A stretch of 64,000 nt of DNA, taken from NCBI GenBank assembly GCA_018399135.1, contig JAGYPB010000003.1:23639-87638 (forward strand). Reading direction: 5' to 3'. A program made the translations under genes and the position numbers. Shown here piece by piece: positions 1-7,279 of this stretch (position 1 is the stretch's first letter; every line of letters begins with the position of its first letter). This DNA comes from Deltaproteobacteria bacterium. Its GTDB lineage: Bacteria > Desulfobacterota > Desulfuromonadia > Desulfuromonadales > Geopsychrobacteraceae. The notes under the pieces were generated by a model. That model saw only the letters and a program-made list of their open reading frames with translations. It was not told where the DNA came from and made no database searches.

Positions 1-779
1 ATGATCGCCCGACCTGTGTCTCGCGGGTGGAGGCTGCAGTGCAACTGGCCCGCCAACAGGGTTCTCATCTGACCGGAATTTTTATTATTTCACAGTTGTA
101 TTTCTCCCATCATCGCTCCGAATTTGTCGCCCGGGCAGAAGCAGCGCGAAAGAAATTTGAAGAGCAGGCGGCAAAGGCACAGGTTTCGACCGAGTGGATT
201 CTGGTCGATTGTCAGACCAGCCGCATTGATTTGATCAATGCCCTGAACCTCCATGCTCACTATCATGATCTACTGGTGATCAGCCAGACTGATAGCTCGG
301 CCGATGAGCAGGGTGTCCCGGATAATCTTCCTGAAAAGGCGGTGCTGGGCAGTGGTCGGCCGGTGTTGATTGTCCCCTACGCCGGTCGTTACAACCACGA
401 TTACAAACAGATCCTCATGGCCTGGCGTGGCGGGCCTGAATCCTGCCGGGCATTGCACGATTCCATGCCGATTCAGCGGGTGGCAGATCATATCCGGGTG
501 GTGACGGTTCACGGACCGGGCGGAGATGAAGCTTACCAGGCTCATACTGCTGATATCAGTCAGCATATGTCTCGTTACGAGTTGCCCCTGTCCTGCGAAA
601 AAAGGGTTAGTGGTGATTTGAGTATCGGCGATCTGCTGTTAAATATGTCAGCTGATTATGGTGTTGATCTGCTGGTGATGGGGGCAACCTCCCAGACACG
701 CCGTGGTCAGCAGACGCTGGGTGAGACCGGACGTCACCTGCTGAAATGTATGACGTTGCCGGTGCTGATGTCCCATTAA
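1..779 (+). CDS. Universal stress protein, tandem UspA (5'-partial)
   Basis: The frame is open to the left window edge, so the true start lies outside. About 258 residues are visible as two Usp folds in tandem. The first half starts inside the DGS...A-LAR helix and ends at a VLIVPYAG strand. The second half ends with the nucleotide-binding style signature VMGATS...LKCMTLPVLM. Usp proteins are cytoplasmic stress-induced proteins, some binding ATP. The order of UspA and a following regulator may be incidental. The stop codon directly abuts repeat R1 at 781. Confidence 0.85.
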   Translation, partial: DRPTCVSRVEAAVQLARQQGSHLTGIFIISQLYFSHHRSEFVARAEAARKKFEEQAAKAQVSTEWILVDCQTSRIDLINALNLHAHYHDLLVISQTDSSADEQGVPDNLPEKAVLGSGRPVLIVPYAGRYNHDYKQILMAWRGGPESCRALHDSMPIQRVADHIRVVTVHGPGGDEAYQAHTADISQHMSRYELPLSCEKRVSGDLSIGDLLLNMSADYGVDLLVMGATSQTRRGQQTLGETGRHLLKCMTLPVLMSH

Positions 780-780
780 C

Positions 781-932
781 GATGGTGTCGCAAAAACTCG
801 CCAATGGCTGAGTTGCTGCGCCTATCCACCGCTACGACGTACATAAATACCCCACATTGCTCAATAATCGCGCGCCATGCATGTGGCGCCTTTTGCTTAG
901 CCATCGACATTGATACTTTTGCGAAAGCATCA
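781..932 (+). repeat. Dispersed repeat R1, copy A
   Basis: About 152 bp related to the copies at 38447-38600 (same strand) and 60353-60507 (opposite strand). Shared landmarks in order: GATGGTGTCGCAAAAACTC at the left end, a CGACGTACATAA block, a CATGTGGCGCC block followed by TTTTGCTTAGCCATC, and a terminal hairpin TGATACTTTTGCGAAAGCATCA. It begins right after the Usp stop and runs into the upstream part of the next reading frame, so the longer start of that frame (804) is probably repeat sequence, not protein. Confidence 0.8.
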
Positions 933-935
933 CTA

Positions 936-2345
936 ATGGTTAATCCCTCTCTGCAGGAACTGACCCGTGAGCTTGATGCGATCATCGACTCTTCCTCCGA
1001 TGGTCTGTTCGTCTGTGATGCCGGCGGGCGGATTTTGCGAGTTAATCCCGCTTCAGCACGCATCAATAATGCCACCCCCGAGCAGCTTGAAGGGCGCGAT
1101 TATCTTGAGGTTGCCAATGAAGGACTGGTATTGCTTCCTTCCGCAGCCCTGGAAGCCATCAAAGCCAAAGCCCAAGTCAGTCTGTTACAGCAGAGCCGTA
1201 CCGGGCGTAAACTGATTTCTACTGCAACACCGGTTTTTGATGATCATCAACAACTGATTCGGGTGGTGGTCAGTGAACGCGATGTTACCGAGATTGAGCG
1301 GCTCAAACGTGATCTGGAAGACCAGCAGGAACTGGGTAACCAGTTTCGTCGGCAGCTATCCCAGTTGCAGCGTGAGCAGTTAAATGGCCGGGACGTTATC
1401 GCCGAGAGTCCGTTGATGGCGGCGACCCTTAAGCAGATCCGGCGTTTGAGTCAGGTCGATTCAACGGTGCTGCTTCTGGGTGAGTCGGGGGTTGGTAAGG
1501 GCTTGATTGCCGATCTTATTCACGTCGGCTCTCATCGTGCCCAGCAACCGATGATCAGGCTCAATTGTGGGGCGATTCCGGAATCCCTGATTGAGGCAGA
1601 GCTGTTCGGCTACGAGCGCGGGGCCTTTACCGGGGCGGTTGCCAATAAACCGGGTCAGCTCGAGTTGGCTGACAAGGGGACGGTGTTTCTTGATGAAATT
1701 GCTGAATTGCCATTGTCAGCTCAGGTCAAATTATTGCGCTTTATGGAGGATGGCCGGTTAACCCGCCTTGGTGCCACCAAAGAACGGCAGATTGATGTGC
1801 GGATCATTGCGGCAACTAACCGTGATCTGAAGCAACGGGTCGATAACGGACTGTTCCGTGAGGATCTTTATTATCGCCTCAGCGTCATCCCTGTGCATAT
1901 TCCCCCATTGCGCCGGCGGCAGGAGTGTGTGGTGCCGTTATTGAACTCCTACCTCCATTATTTTGCTGAGCGTGACGGGGTGCAGCGACAGTTGACCCCG
2001 GCAGTTCTCGATCTGCTCTGTGCTTATGGGTGGCCTGGGAATGTGCGTGAATTGATGAATCTGTGTGAGCGTCTGGTGGTCATGTCCGAGGGGCCACTGA
2101 TTGATGTCAATCATCTGCCTGTGGCGATTTTATCCAATAGCACAACCAACAGTGAAATCTCAACCCAGTGGCCGTCGCCAATGACCATGGCGCAGATTCT
2201 GGCCAGTGTTGAACGAGAAATTCTTCACCAGGCCCATAAACGTTACGGCAGACAGTGTCTGATTGCCGAAAAGCTGGGAATGAGTCAGCCCACGGTAGCG
2301 CGTAAATTGCGCCACTATGGGATTGGTAAGTTTTTAGGTGAATAA
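936..2345 (+). CDS. PAS-domain sigma-54-dependent transcriptional activator
   Basis: A 469-residue enhancer-binding protein. Domains in order: PAS (about 12-115), a short coiled linker (about 118-150), AAA+ domain with Walker A GESGVGKG (about 182-189) and the sigma-54 contact loop GAFTGA, then a C-terminal helix-turn-helix (MSQPTVARKL). It resembles the TyrR/PrdR-like group with an N-terminal PAS sensor and no receiver domain, so it should respond to a ligand rather than to a kinase. The frame can be extended to 804, but that part is translated repeat R1; the ATG at 936 gives a normal PAS N-terminus. No good Shine-Dalgarno is visible. Its target is unknown. Confidence 0.85.
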   Translation: MVNPSLQELTRELDAIIDSSSDGLFVCDAGGRILRVNPASARINNATPEQLEGRDYLEVANEGLVLLPSAALEAIKAKAQVSLLQQSRTGRKLISTATPVFDDHQQLIRVVVSERDVTEIERLKRDLEDQQELGNQFRRQLSQLQREQLNGRDVIAESPLMAATLKQIRRLSQVDSTVLLLGESGVGKGLIADLIHVGSHRAQQPMIRLNCGAIPESLIEAELFGYERGAFTGAVANKPGQLELADKGTVFLDEIAELPLSAQVKLLRFMEDGRLTRLGATKERQIDVRIIAATNRDLKQRVDNGLFREDLYYRLSVIPVHIPPLRRRQECVVPLLNSYLHYFAERDGVQRQLTPAVLDLLCAYGWPGNVRELMNLCERLVVMSEGPLIDVNHLPVAILSNSTTNSEISTQWPSPMTMAQILASVEREILHQAHKRYGRQCLIAEKLGMSQPTVARKLRHYGIGKFLGE

Positions 2346-2353
2346 GCCCGGGA

Positions 2354-3199
2354 TCATAGCTCCTGATCGCTGCGTATCCGCAGGTACGAGGGGAATTTTG
2401 GAATTCCTGACTGATAGTAGCCATGGTGCTTGTAGTTGATGACTGTGTTGATAGCGGGCGGGTTGTCGCGATCCGTGTCGCTTAAGCCACTTCCGATTCG
2501 GAATTCCGTGCCATCAGCGGCTCTGACCAGCAGGGCCCCCAATCTTCCGCTGTTGCGACCTTTGCCGGGCAGGTGAGCAATCACCGTTGCTTCGGCATCA
2601 TGGAAGTTTTTTGCCTTGAGGATATGGGGACGGCGCCCCGCCTGATAGAGGGCATCCGGATCGCGGATAATCAGCCCTTCACCACCCAGAGCTTCAATGC
2701 GCTTCAACTCCTGATCCAGGTGCGCGTGGTTTTCTACCGGAATCTGTTCAACAACAAAGGCATTAGGCGAGGGAGATTTTGTAAACCAAATAACGGCGGC
2801 TGTGATCCGCTTGCGAAATGGTCCTGGTGTCGCTGGAACGTCAAAGACAGCAAACTGAAGTTGCAGCCAGCCGGCGTGCGGTTGCTGGTGCATGACGATG
2901 GATGCCGTCTGTTCAAAGGTGCCACGACCGCCCCACAGCTCCCCCTCCAGGGGAAAGGGTGGCAGGTCGGCGGTAAATTCCGGTGGCGCAGCCAGGCGGT
3001 TCCCATTTTTACTATACAACTGTGAACCGTCCCAGTAACCACGAATACCGTCAAGCTTTTCACTCATCCACCAGCCATCAACTGCCGTTTGCGTGGTGTA
3101 GGTCTGCGGCAACATCGGTTCGAAGGCCACAGCGGGAGTGAAGATAAGGGTCAGCAGAGACAGACATAACAAGCTTGTGGACGTGATAATTTTTGACAT
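2354..3199 (-). CDS. Periplasmic ATP-dependent DNA ligase (LigE type)
   Basis: 281 residues. Residues 1-26 are a signal peptide (MSKIITSTSLLCLSLLTLIF then TPAVA), so the enzyme is probably exported. The ligase core follows, with nucleotidyl-lysine motif SEKLDGIRG (Lys48), EGELWGG, EGLIIRDP and LKAKNF. The small nucleotidyltransferase plus OB-fold layout fits the Lig E family, which seals nicks with ATP and is thought to act on extracellular or imported DNA. The ATG at 3199 was chosen over 3229 because GGAGGGGG lies just upstream and it gives a clean signal peptide. It converges on the activator gene with 8 bp between stops. Confidence 0.88.
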   Translation of the reverse strand: MSKIITSTSLLCLSLLTLIFTPAVAFEPMLPQTYTTQTAVDGWWMSEKLDGIRGYWDGSQLYSKNGNRLAAPPEFTADLPPFPLEGELWGGRGTFEQTASIVMHQQPHAGWLQLQFAVFDVPATPGPFRKRITAAVIWFTKSPSPNAFVVEQIPVENHAHLDQELKRIEALGGEGLIIRDPDALYQAGRRPHILKAKNFHDAEATVIAHLPGKGRNSGRLGALLVRAADGTEFRIGSGLSDTDRDNPPAINTVINYKHHGYYQSGIPKFPSYLRIRSDQEL

Positions 3200-3282
3200 G
3201 TTCCCCCTCCATGTATAAAAACTGCTCAAATAGTCGGTATGATTTGGCTATTACCTGATCCCTCGATCCTGTAAATGTTCTT

Positions 3283-3822
3283 TCAGCGGCGGAGATTGCC
3301 GCAGTCGGCCGAAATCCAGCGGGCTTTCTGGTTGACGTTGAACTCTTCCGGCTTTCCGTCCATCTCAGTGTGAATGACGGCGTTGCCGCTGTACTCTTTG
3401 GGATTAACGATGGTGACATTGCCCTCGCCGCGGGAAGGCGGGTCGCCGGCGCAGGCGAAGCGGATATGAATGCGGTCGCCACTGCGTTCGACGATCTCCT
3501 GGGTGCAGTTTTCATCGGCCAGATGAAGTTTATTATCGGCGATGTCTGCGGCGGTGATGCAGAGGCGGAAGCTGGTTTCGTCCTTGCCGAAGTTCACCCC
3601 TTGAGCGGCCATCATCTGTTCCATCATTTGCCGTTGTGCCGGGGGTAACGCGTCCAGTTGCTGACGCGCCTGGCGCATGGCCTCTTCCATCTGACCGCTT
3701 TGGCTGGTCATCTGTATGCGATGCTCCCACAGTCCCGGTTCAATGTTTAACGGTTGCGCGACAGCCTGATGGGCGCTAAATGCAGCGATCAGGACGAACA
3801 GCAGGATCAGTTTATGTTTCAT
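3283..3822 (-). CDS. DUF3617 family secreted protein
   Basis: 179 residues with a signal peptide (residues 1-22, cleavage after AVAQ). The mature part starts with the family's N-terminal motif, PLNIEPGLWEHRIQM, followed by a Gln/Met-rich helix (about 45-70), then paired cysteines in RLCIT...ENCTQE and IRFACAG typical of DUF3617. Function is unknown; members are periplasmic. A GTG two codons upstream lies inside the Shine-Dalgarno AAGGAGGTGACC, so the ATG at 3822 is the start. Same strand as ligE, 83 bp apart, possibly co-transcribed. Confidence 0.85.
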   Translation of the reverse strand: MKHKLILLFVLIAAFSAHQAVAQPLNIEPGLWEHRIQMTSQSGQMEEAMRQARQQLDALPPAQRQMMEQMMAAQGVNFGKDETSFRLCITAADIADNKLHLADENCTQEIVERSGDRIHIRFACAGDPPSRGEGNVTIVNPKEYSGNAVIHTEMDGKPEEFNVNQKARWISADCGNLRR

Positions 3823-3914
3823 GGTCACCTCCTTGAAGATTTTGCCCCGTCAGCTTGCGAACACAGGATATTATCCTAGATTACATAGTTTTTCCTGGCG
3901 CAGGAGCCGATTTT

Positions 3915-4217
3915 ATGACGAACGATATTTCCCTCTATCAGCACATTTATACCCTGGTAAAGCAGATTCCACAAGGCCAGGTGGCCAGCTATGGTTCTCT
4001 GGCTGGTGTGGCCGGGACTACAGCGCGGGTGGTCGGTTTTGCCCTGGCGGTCTTGCCCGAGCAGAGTGCTGTGCCCTGGCAACGGGTCATCAACAGTCAG
4101 GGGGCCGGATCAGCGCCAGAAAGGACAGCGACCGGGCAAAGGTACAACGGGCGTTGCTGGAAGCCGAAGGTTTGTTTTGATGCGTCCAGCAAGGTTGATT
4201 CAGTCTGCTTTCGTTAA
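3915..4217 (+). pseudogene. Alkyltransferase-like (ATL/MGMT-fold) protein, frameshifted
   Basis: From ATG 3915 the frame encodes TNDISLYQHIYTLVKQIPQG, then YGSLAGVAG..ARVVGFAL..LP and PWQRVINSQG. The match continues as GRISARKDS..AKVQRALLEAEGLF in another frame and returns to the first frame at FDAS. Two small indels near 4102 (run of G) and 4176 (run of T) explain this. The active-site position reads PWQR, not PCHR, so this is an ATL: such proteins bind O6-alkylguanine and hand lesions to excision repair without transferring the alkyl group. Converges with the Ada-like gene at 4200. Confidence 0.7.
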
Positions 4218-5060
4218 CCGTATATTGTTCAGATTCGCAGGGCATGTTTCTACTGCCAGCAGCACTTCCCTTGCGTTGCAGACCGCCGCGATAGCCGCCG
4301 ATGAGCCGTCCCCCGCAGCACACGATGACGGGAATCAGATAACAGATCGGATTCTGGCCGATGGCCTGACCGACGCGCGAGAACAGCGGTCCGGTTGGCC
4401 GATTTTCTCAACAATCTGGCGATAAGCGGCAGGCAGCCAGGGCGGAATGTGCGGCAGCGCCTGCCAGACGCGAGCTGAAATTCGTGCCATGCAGATGCAA
4501 TATCAGGGGATTGTCTGGTTCATTCAGCATGGGTGCAAAGATCTTTTTGACGATGTTTGCTGTTGCGTCACTGTCTTCAGTGAGCTGCGCGTTGAGCCAG
4601 TCTTTATGCAATTGTTTCAGGGTGCTGATGCCGTCATCATCAAAAATCCAGCCGGCAGATGCCCCTTGAGGTTACGCCAATCAGGGCCGTCGAAAGGGGG
4701 TCGGGTGCACCTGTAGCGCAGGTGCAGGTTCTCTCCTTTGCTACGAACTTCACCAGGGGTGACCACCGCCTCGACGGCAACCAGCAGATCGTGGAGACGA
4801 CTCGGGCTACTTAGGCCGCTGGCGAAAGGTTTCCAGAATCGATGCCGACTGATCCAGCAGCTGTCGACGCTTGCTGCTGGTGAGAGATGTTGCAGATAGC
4901 GTTTGGGGCTGATGCCATATAGCGTCGGAACAAGCGCTGGCAAGAAGGTAGCCAGGGCTCAACGAAACAAGCGGCAAATCTGTCCAGTGGCGGTTGCCGA
5001 TCGGTGTTTGTTTGGTGAATGGGTGATGATGTCGATCATGCGCTGATAGTCGCTTGGCAT
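4200..5060 (-). pseudogene. Ada-like AraC-type regulator / O6-methylguanine methyltransferase, frameshifted
   Basis: Read on the minus strand from ATG 5060 (AAAGGAGAT upstream). Pieces in different frames spell an AraC-type DNA-binding region (YGISPKRYLQHLS), the Ada linker (SGLSSPSRLHDLLVAVEAV..GEV), and an MGMT domain (HGTNFSSRLA, NPVCYLIP, CCGGRLIGGYRGGLQRK). These are the expected order for a bifunctional Ada-type protein that repairs O6-methylguanine and activates alkylation-response genes. At least four frameshifts break the reading frame, and PCHRV is scrambled around 4315-4345. Whether real decay or sequence error cannot be told here; the neighbouring ATL gene is affected too. Confidence 0.7.
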
Positions 5061-5222
5061 CTGGCTGATCTCCTTTTGGTTAATACGCTAGCACTGGTGG
5101 AGGATACTGCCAATCCGGTGTCATTTTACCGTCGTAGTGACTTTTTCTCTTGCAACTTTTTTTTTTGATTCGGGTATCTAGATGGCCTCGGGCGCAGCAC
5201 ATTTCCACATTGATAAGTCTAC
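5061..5222. other. Intergenic stretch upstream of the tRNA-Glu remnant
   Basis: No gene seen. It carries the leader of the Ada-like gene and, further on, a run of ten T residues at 5157-5166. The 440 bp between 5061 and 5501 hold the tRNA fragment and the vapBC promoter listed separately; the rest shows nothing recognisable. Confidence 0.5.
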
Positions 5223-5271
5223 GTCCCTATCGTCTAGCCTGGCCCAGGACACCGCCCTTTCACGGCGGCAG
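5223..5271 (+). pseudogene. Truncated tRNA-Glu (UUC) remnant
   Basis: 49 bp match the 5' two thirds of a bacterial tRNA-Glu: acceptor 5' strand GTCCCTA, D-arm region CGTCTAGCCTGG..CAGGACA, and a full anticodon arm CCGCCCTTTCACGGCGG with anticodon TTC. The T-arm and 3' acceptor strand are missing; after GGCGGCAG the sequence turns to AAGTGCGCCA and A-rich DNA. It cannot form a functional tRNA. A broken tRNA beside a toxin-antitoxin pair suggests a past integration or deletion at a tRNA locus. Confidence 0.75.
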
Positions 5272-5435
5272 AAGTGCGCCAAAAAACACCACACAAATAC
5301 CAGATAAAGAAAATCTGCATCAAATGTCACATGCAAGCTACCTCTGACATGCAGCCCATGGGAGTAACCGGGGCGATGCTATGCTTTTGCAGTCCAAAAA
5401 ATGCTACAACGCAAATAGCTCCGTTTAAAGTGCCG

Positions 5436-5464
5436 TTGACCTCTTTACTAAAAGCACATATGAT
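5436..5464 (+). promoter_or_regulatory. Sigma-70 promoter of the vapBC-like operon, with direct-repeat operator
   Basis: TTGACC (-35, 5436-5441), a 17-bp spacer and TATGAT (-10, 5459-5464). Two CACATAT direct repeats, 12 bp apart (5455-5461 and 5467-5473), overlap the -10 box and are a plausible binding site for the antitoxin, since such operons are usually autorepressed. Confidence 0.65.
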
Positions 5465-5501
5465 TACACATATACTTTTGTGTTGGTTGTGGAGGTTTTC
5501 C

Positions 5502-5732
5502 ATGGGACAGGTCACAATTTATTTGGATGATGAGATCGAAGCTAAAATGCGCGCGGCTGCACAGTCTCAAAATCTTTCTCAAAGCAAGTGGGTCGCTCAA
5601 TTGATTAAAGAAAAAACCTTGGATCAGTGGCCGGAGTCAGTCGTCAGACTTGCCGGCACATGGGATGACATGATTATGGCAGAAGAGATCAGGTCATCCT
5701 CTGGCGCTGATACCATCAGGGAGAAATTGTGA
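5502..5732 (+). CDS. Antitoxin, ribbon-helix-helix type (VapB-like)
   Basis: 76 residues. The N-terminus (GQVTIYLDDEIEAKMRAAA, then SQSKWVAQLIKEK) has the pattern of a CopG/Arc-type ribbon-helix-helix domain; the acidic C-terminal tail would wrap the toxin. ATG 5502 follows GGAGG at 5491. The stop overlaps the toxin start (TGATG), giving translational coupling. The protein should neutralise the PIN toxin and repress the promoter at 5436. The family assignment is by pattern only. Confidence 0.75.
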   Translation: MGQVTIYLDDEIEAKMRAAAQSQNLSQSKWVAQLIKEKTLDQWPESVVRLAGTWDDMIMAEEIRSSSGADTIREKL

Positions 5733-6127
5733 TGTATGTTCTTGACACCAATACATTGATTTATTTTTTTAAAGGTGTCGGGAATGTTGCAAAAAATCTG
5801 CTCAACCATTCCCCAAGGGAGATTGGAATACCAAGCATTGTTTTGTTTGAACTTGAGGTCGGTATCGCTAAATCCAGCGCACCTGACAAAAGAATGAAAC
5901 AGCTTGAGGAAATTATTTCAATCGTCAGCATCCTTGATTTTACCGCAAAAGAGGCCAAGGTCGCTGCTGCCATCCGTGCCCAACTCGAAAAAGCGGGGAC
6001 ACCAATTGGCCCCTTCGATACTCTGATCGGGGCTACTGCCCTGGCCAACCAGTCCACACTGGTGACCCACAACATAAAAGAATTCAGTCGGATAAATAAG
6101 CTGCCAATTGAAGACTGGTATCAGTAG
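5732..6127 (+). CDS. vapC: PIN-domain toxin (VapC family)
   Basis: 131 residues, the usual VapC length. Acidic active-site positions are visible: Asp5 in YVLDTNTLIYF, Glu40/Glu42 in FELEVG, and Asp96 in PFDTLIGATA, followed by THNIKEFSRI. VapC toxins are Mg-dependent RNases that often cleave tRNA or rRNA. Start ATG 5732 overlaps the antitoxin stop; a GTG one codon earlier is possible. The pair lies between a broken tRNA-Glu and a long inverted repeat, a typical accessory setting. Confidence 0.88.
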   Translation: MYVLDTNTLIYFFKGVGNVAKNLLNHSPREIGIPSIVLFELEVGIAKSSAPDKRMKQLEEIISIVSILDFTAKEAKVAAAIRAQLEKAGTPIGPFDTLIGATALANQSTLVTHNIKEFSRINKLPIEDWYQ

Positions 6128-6148
6128 ATGGTAATAAACGGGGGGCAT

Positions 6149-6208
6149 GATAAACTGGGGACATAATACCGATTATCTCCATAATCGGTATTATGTCCCC
6201 AGTTTATC
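6149..6208. repeat. Perfect 28-bp inverted repeat (REP/MITE-like hairpin)
   Basis: Arms at 6149-6176 and 6181-6208 are exact reverse complements around a 4-bp CTCC loop; the core is GGGGACATAATACCGATTAT. Outer GGGGGCAT (6141-6148) and ATGCCCCC (6223-6230) also complement each other. It sits between vapC and rnhA and may act as a transcript end. Its form resembles the palindromes mobilised by REP-associated tyrosine transposases, but no transposase is present here. Confidence 0.9.
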
Positions 6209-6243
6209 CCGTTTATCGTCCTATGCCCCCGTCCAAGGATCGA

Positions 6244-6708
6244 ATGTTGACTAATCAACCTTCACAACTTGTAGAAATCTTTTCCGATGGTGCCTGCTCC
6301 GGCAATCCCGGCCCCGGTGGCTACGGAACCATTTTGCGCTTTGGTAACCACGAGAAGGAACTATCGGGTTTCGCTGAGTTGACCACTAATAACCGGATGG
6401 AGTTGCTCGGGGCAATCGTTGGCCTTGAAGCCTTGAAACGCCCCTGCCGCATCCGTCTGACGACCGATTCCCAATATCTGATCAAAGGGGTGACCGAATG
6501 GTCTGCCGGGTGGCGGCGCAACGGCTGGCGCAACTCCAGGAAGGAGGAGGTAGCCAACCGCGATCTGTGGGAACGTCTGCTTGAGCTGGTAACAATCCAT
6601 GATATTGAATGGGTCTGGGTCAAGGGGCACGCCGGCCATGCGGAAAATGAGCGTTGTGATGAGTTGGCGCGGCGCGAGATTGTAAAAGCGGCGAACGGCG
6701 TGTCTTGA
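6244..6708 (+). CDS. rnhA: Ribonuclease HI
   Basis: 154 residues. It degrades the RNA strand of RNA-DNA hybrids in the cytoplasm. All four catalytic acids of the bacterial family are present: Asp15 ([14 protein letters not shown]), Glu53 (NRMELLGA), Asp75 (TTDSQYLI) and Asp139 ([10 protein letters not shown]). The basic handle [18 protein letters not shown] is also there. The frame opens at 6193 inside the inverted repeat, but AAGGA at 6235 and the normal N-terminus favour ATG 6244. Confidence 0.96.
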   Translation: MLTNQPSQLVEIFSDGACSGNPGPGGYGTILRFGNHEKELSGFAELTTNNRMELLGAIVGLEALKRPCRIRLTTDSQYLIKGVTEWSAGWRRNGWRNSRKEEVANRDLWERLLELVTIHDIEWVWVKGHAGHAENERCDELARREIVKAANGVS

Positions 6709-6838
6709 TCGGCAGGGTAAAAAAAGTACAACTTTTTAACACACGACTTCTCTGATTGATGACAGATGTGGTAGTATCCGTCGCGTGTTCATTCATGACG
6801 GTCTTTAGATAAGAGCTTTCCCCTTTGCTGGAGATATC

Positions 6839-7279
6839 ATGTCCCTTCCAGATGCAGGCACTGTTTCACCACCGGTGACCCCGGCAGGGGTCGAAGGCTT
6901 TATTTCCTTCGCCCTTTACAGTGTTATTGCTGTAAGTTTGATTCTGCTGTTGATGTTCCTTGCCTGGTTTCTCGGGCAGCGCACCACCTCCGCTGAAAAA
7001 AATGCTCCTTACGAATCCGCCGTTGATCCGATTGGTGACGCGCGCTTAAGTGGTCCGGTACCTTTTTATCTGGTCGCCATCTTTTTTATCATTTTCGATC
7101 TGGAAGCCGTGTTCATCGTGTCCTGGGCCGTCGCCTATGATCTGCTGGGGTGGAACGGCTTCTGGCAGATTTCCTTTTTTATCGTCAATCTTTTCCTGGG
7201 GCTGGTGTATCTGTGGAAGATGGGTGCACTGGACTGGGGCGTACAGCCCGCACGTAATCGGCGCAGGAGATCTTCATGA
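6839..7279 (+). CDS. nuoA: NADH-quinone oxidoreductase subunit A
   Basis: 146 residues with three membrane helices (about 25-47, 78-98, 107-127). The conserved loop [20 protein letters not shown] and FDLEAVF are hallmarks of NuoA. It is a core membrane subunit of complex I near the quinone site. First gene of the nuo operon; the 130 bp upstream after rnhA should hold the promoter, though no clear -35/-10 was found. It overlaps nuoBCD by 4 bp (ATGA). Confidence 0.95.
   Translation: MSLPDAGTVSPPVTPAGVEGFISFALYSVIAVSLILLLMFLAWFLGQRTTSAEKNAPYESAVDPIGDARLSGPVPFYLVAIFFIIFDLEAVFIVSWAVAYDLLGWNGFWQISFFIVNLFLGLVYLWKMGALDWGVQPARNRRRRSS

Noticed and set aside
804-935. Longer N-terminus for the sigma-54 activator
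   Set aside because: It translates repeat R1; the PAS domain begins after the ATG at 936.
6193-6243. Upstream rnhA start in the palindrome
   Set aside because: The start codon would lie in the hairpin arm; AAGGA and family length support 6244.
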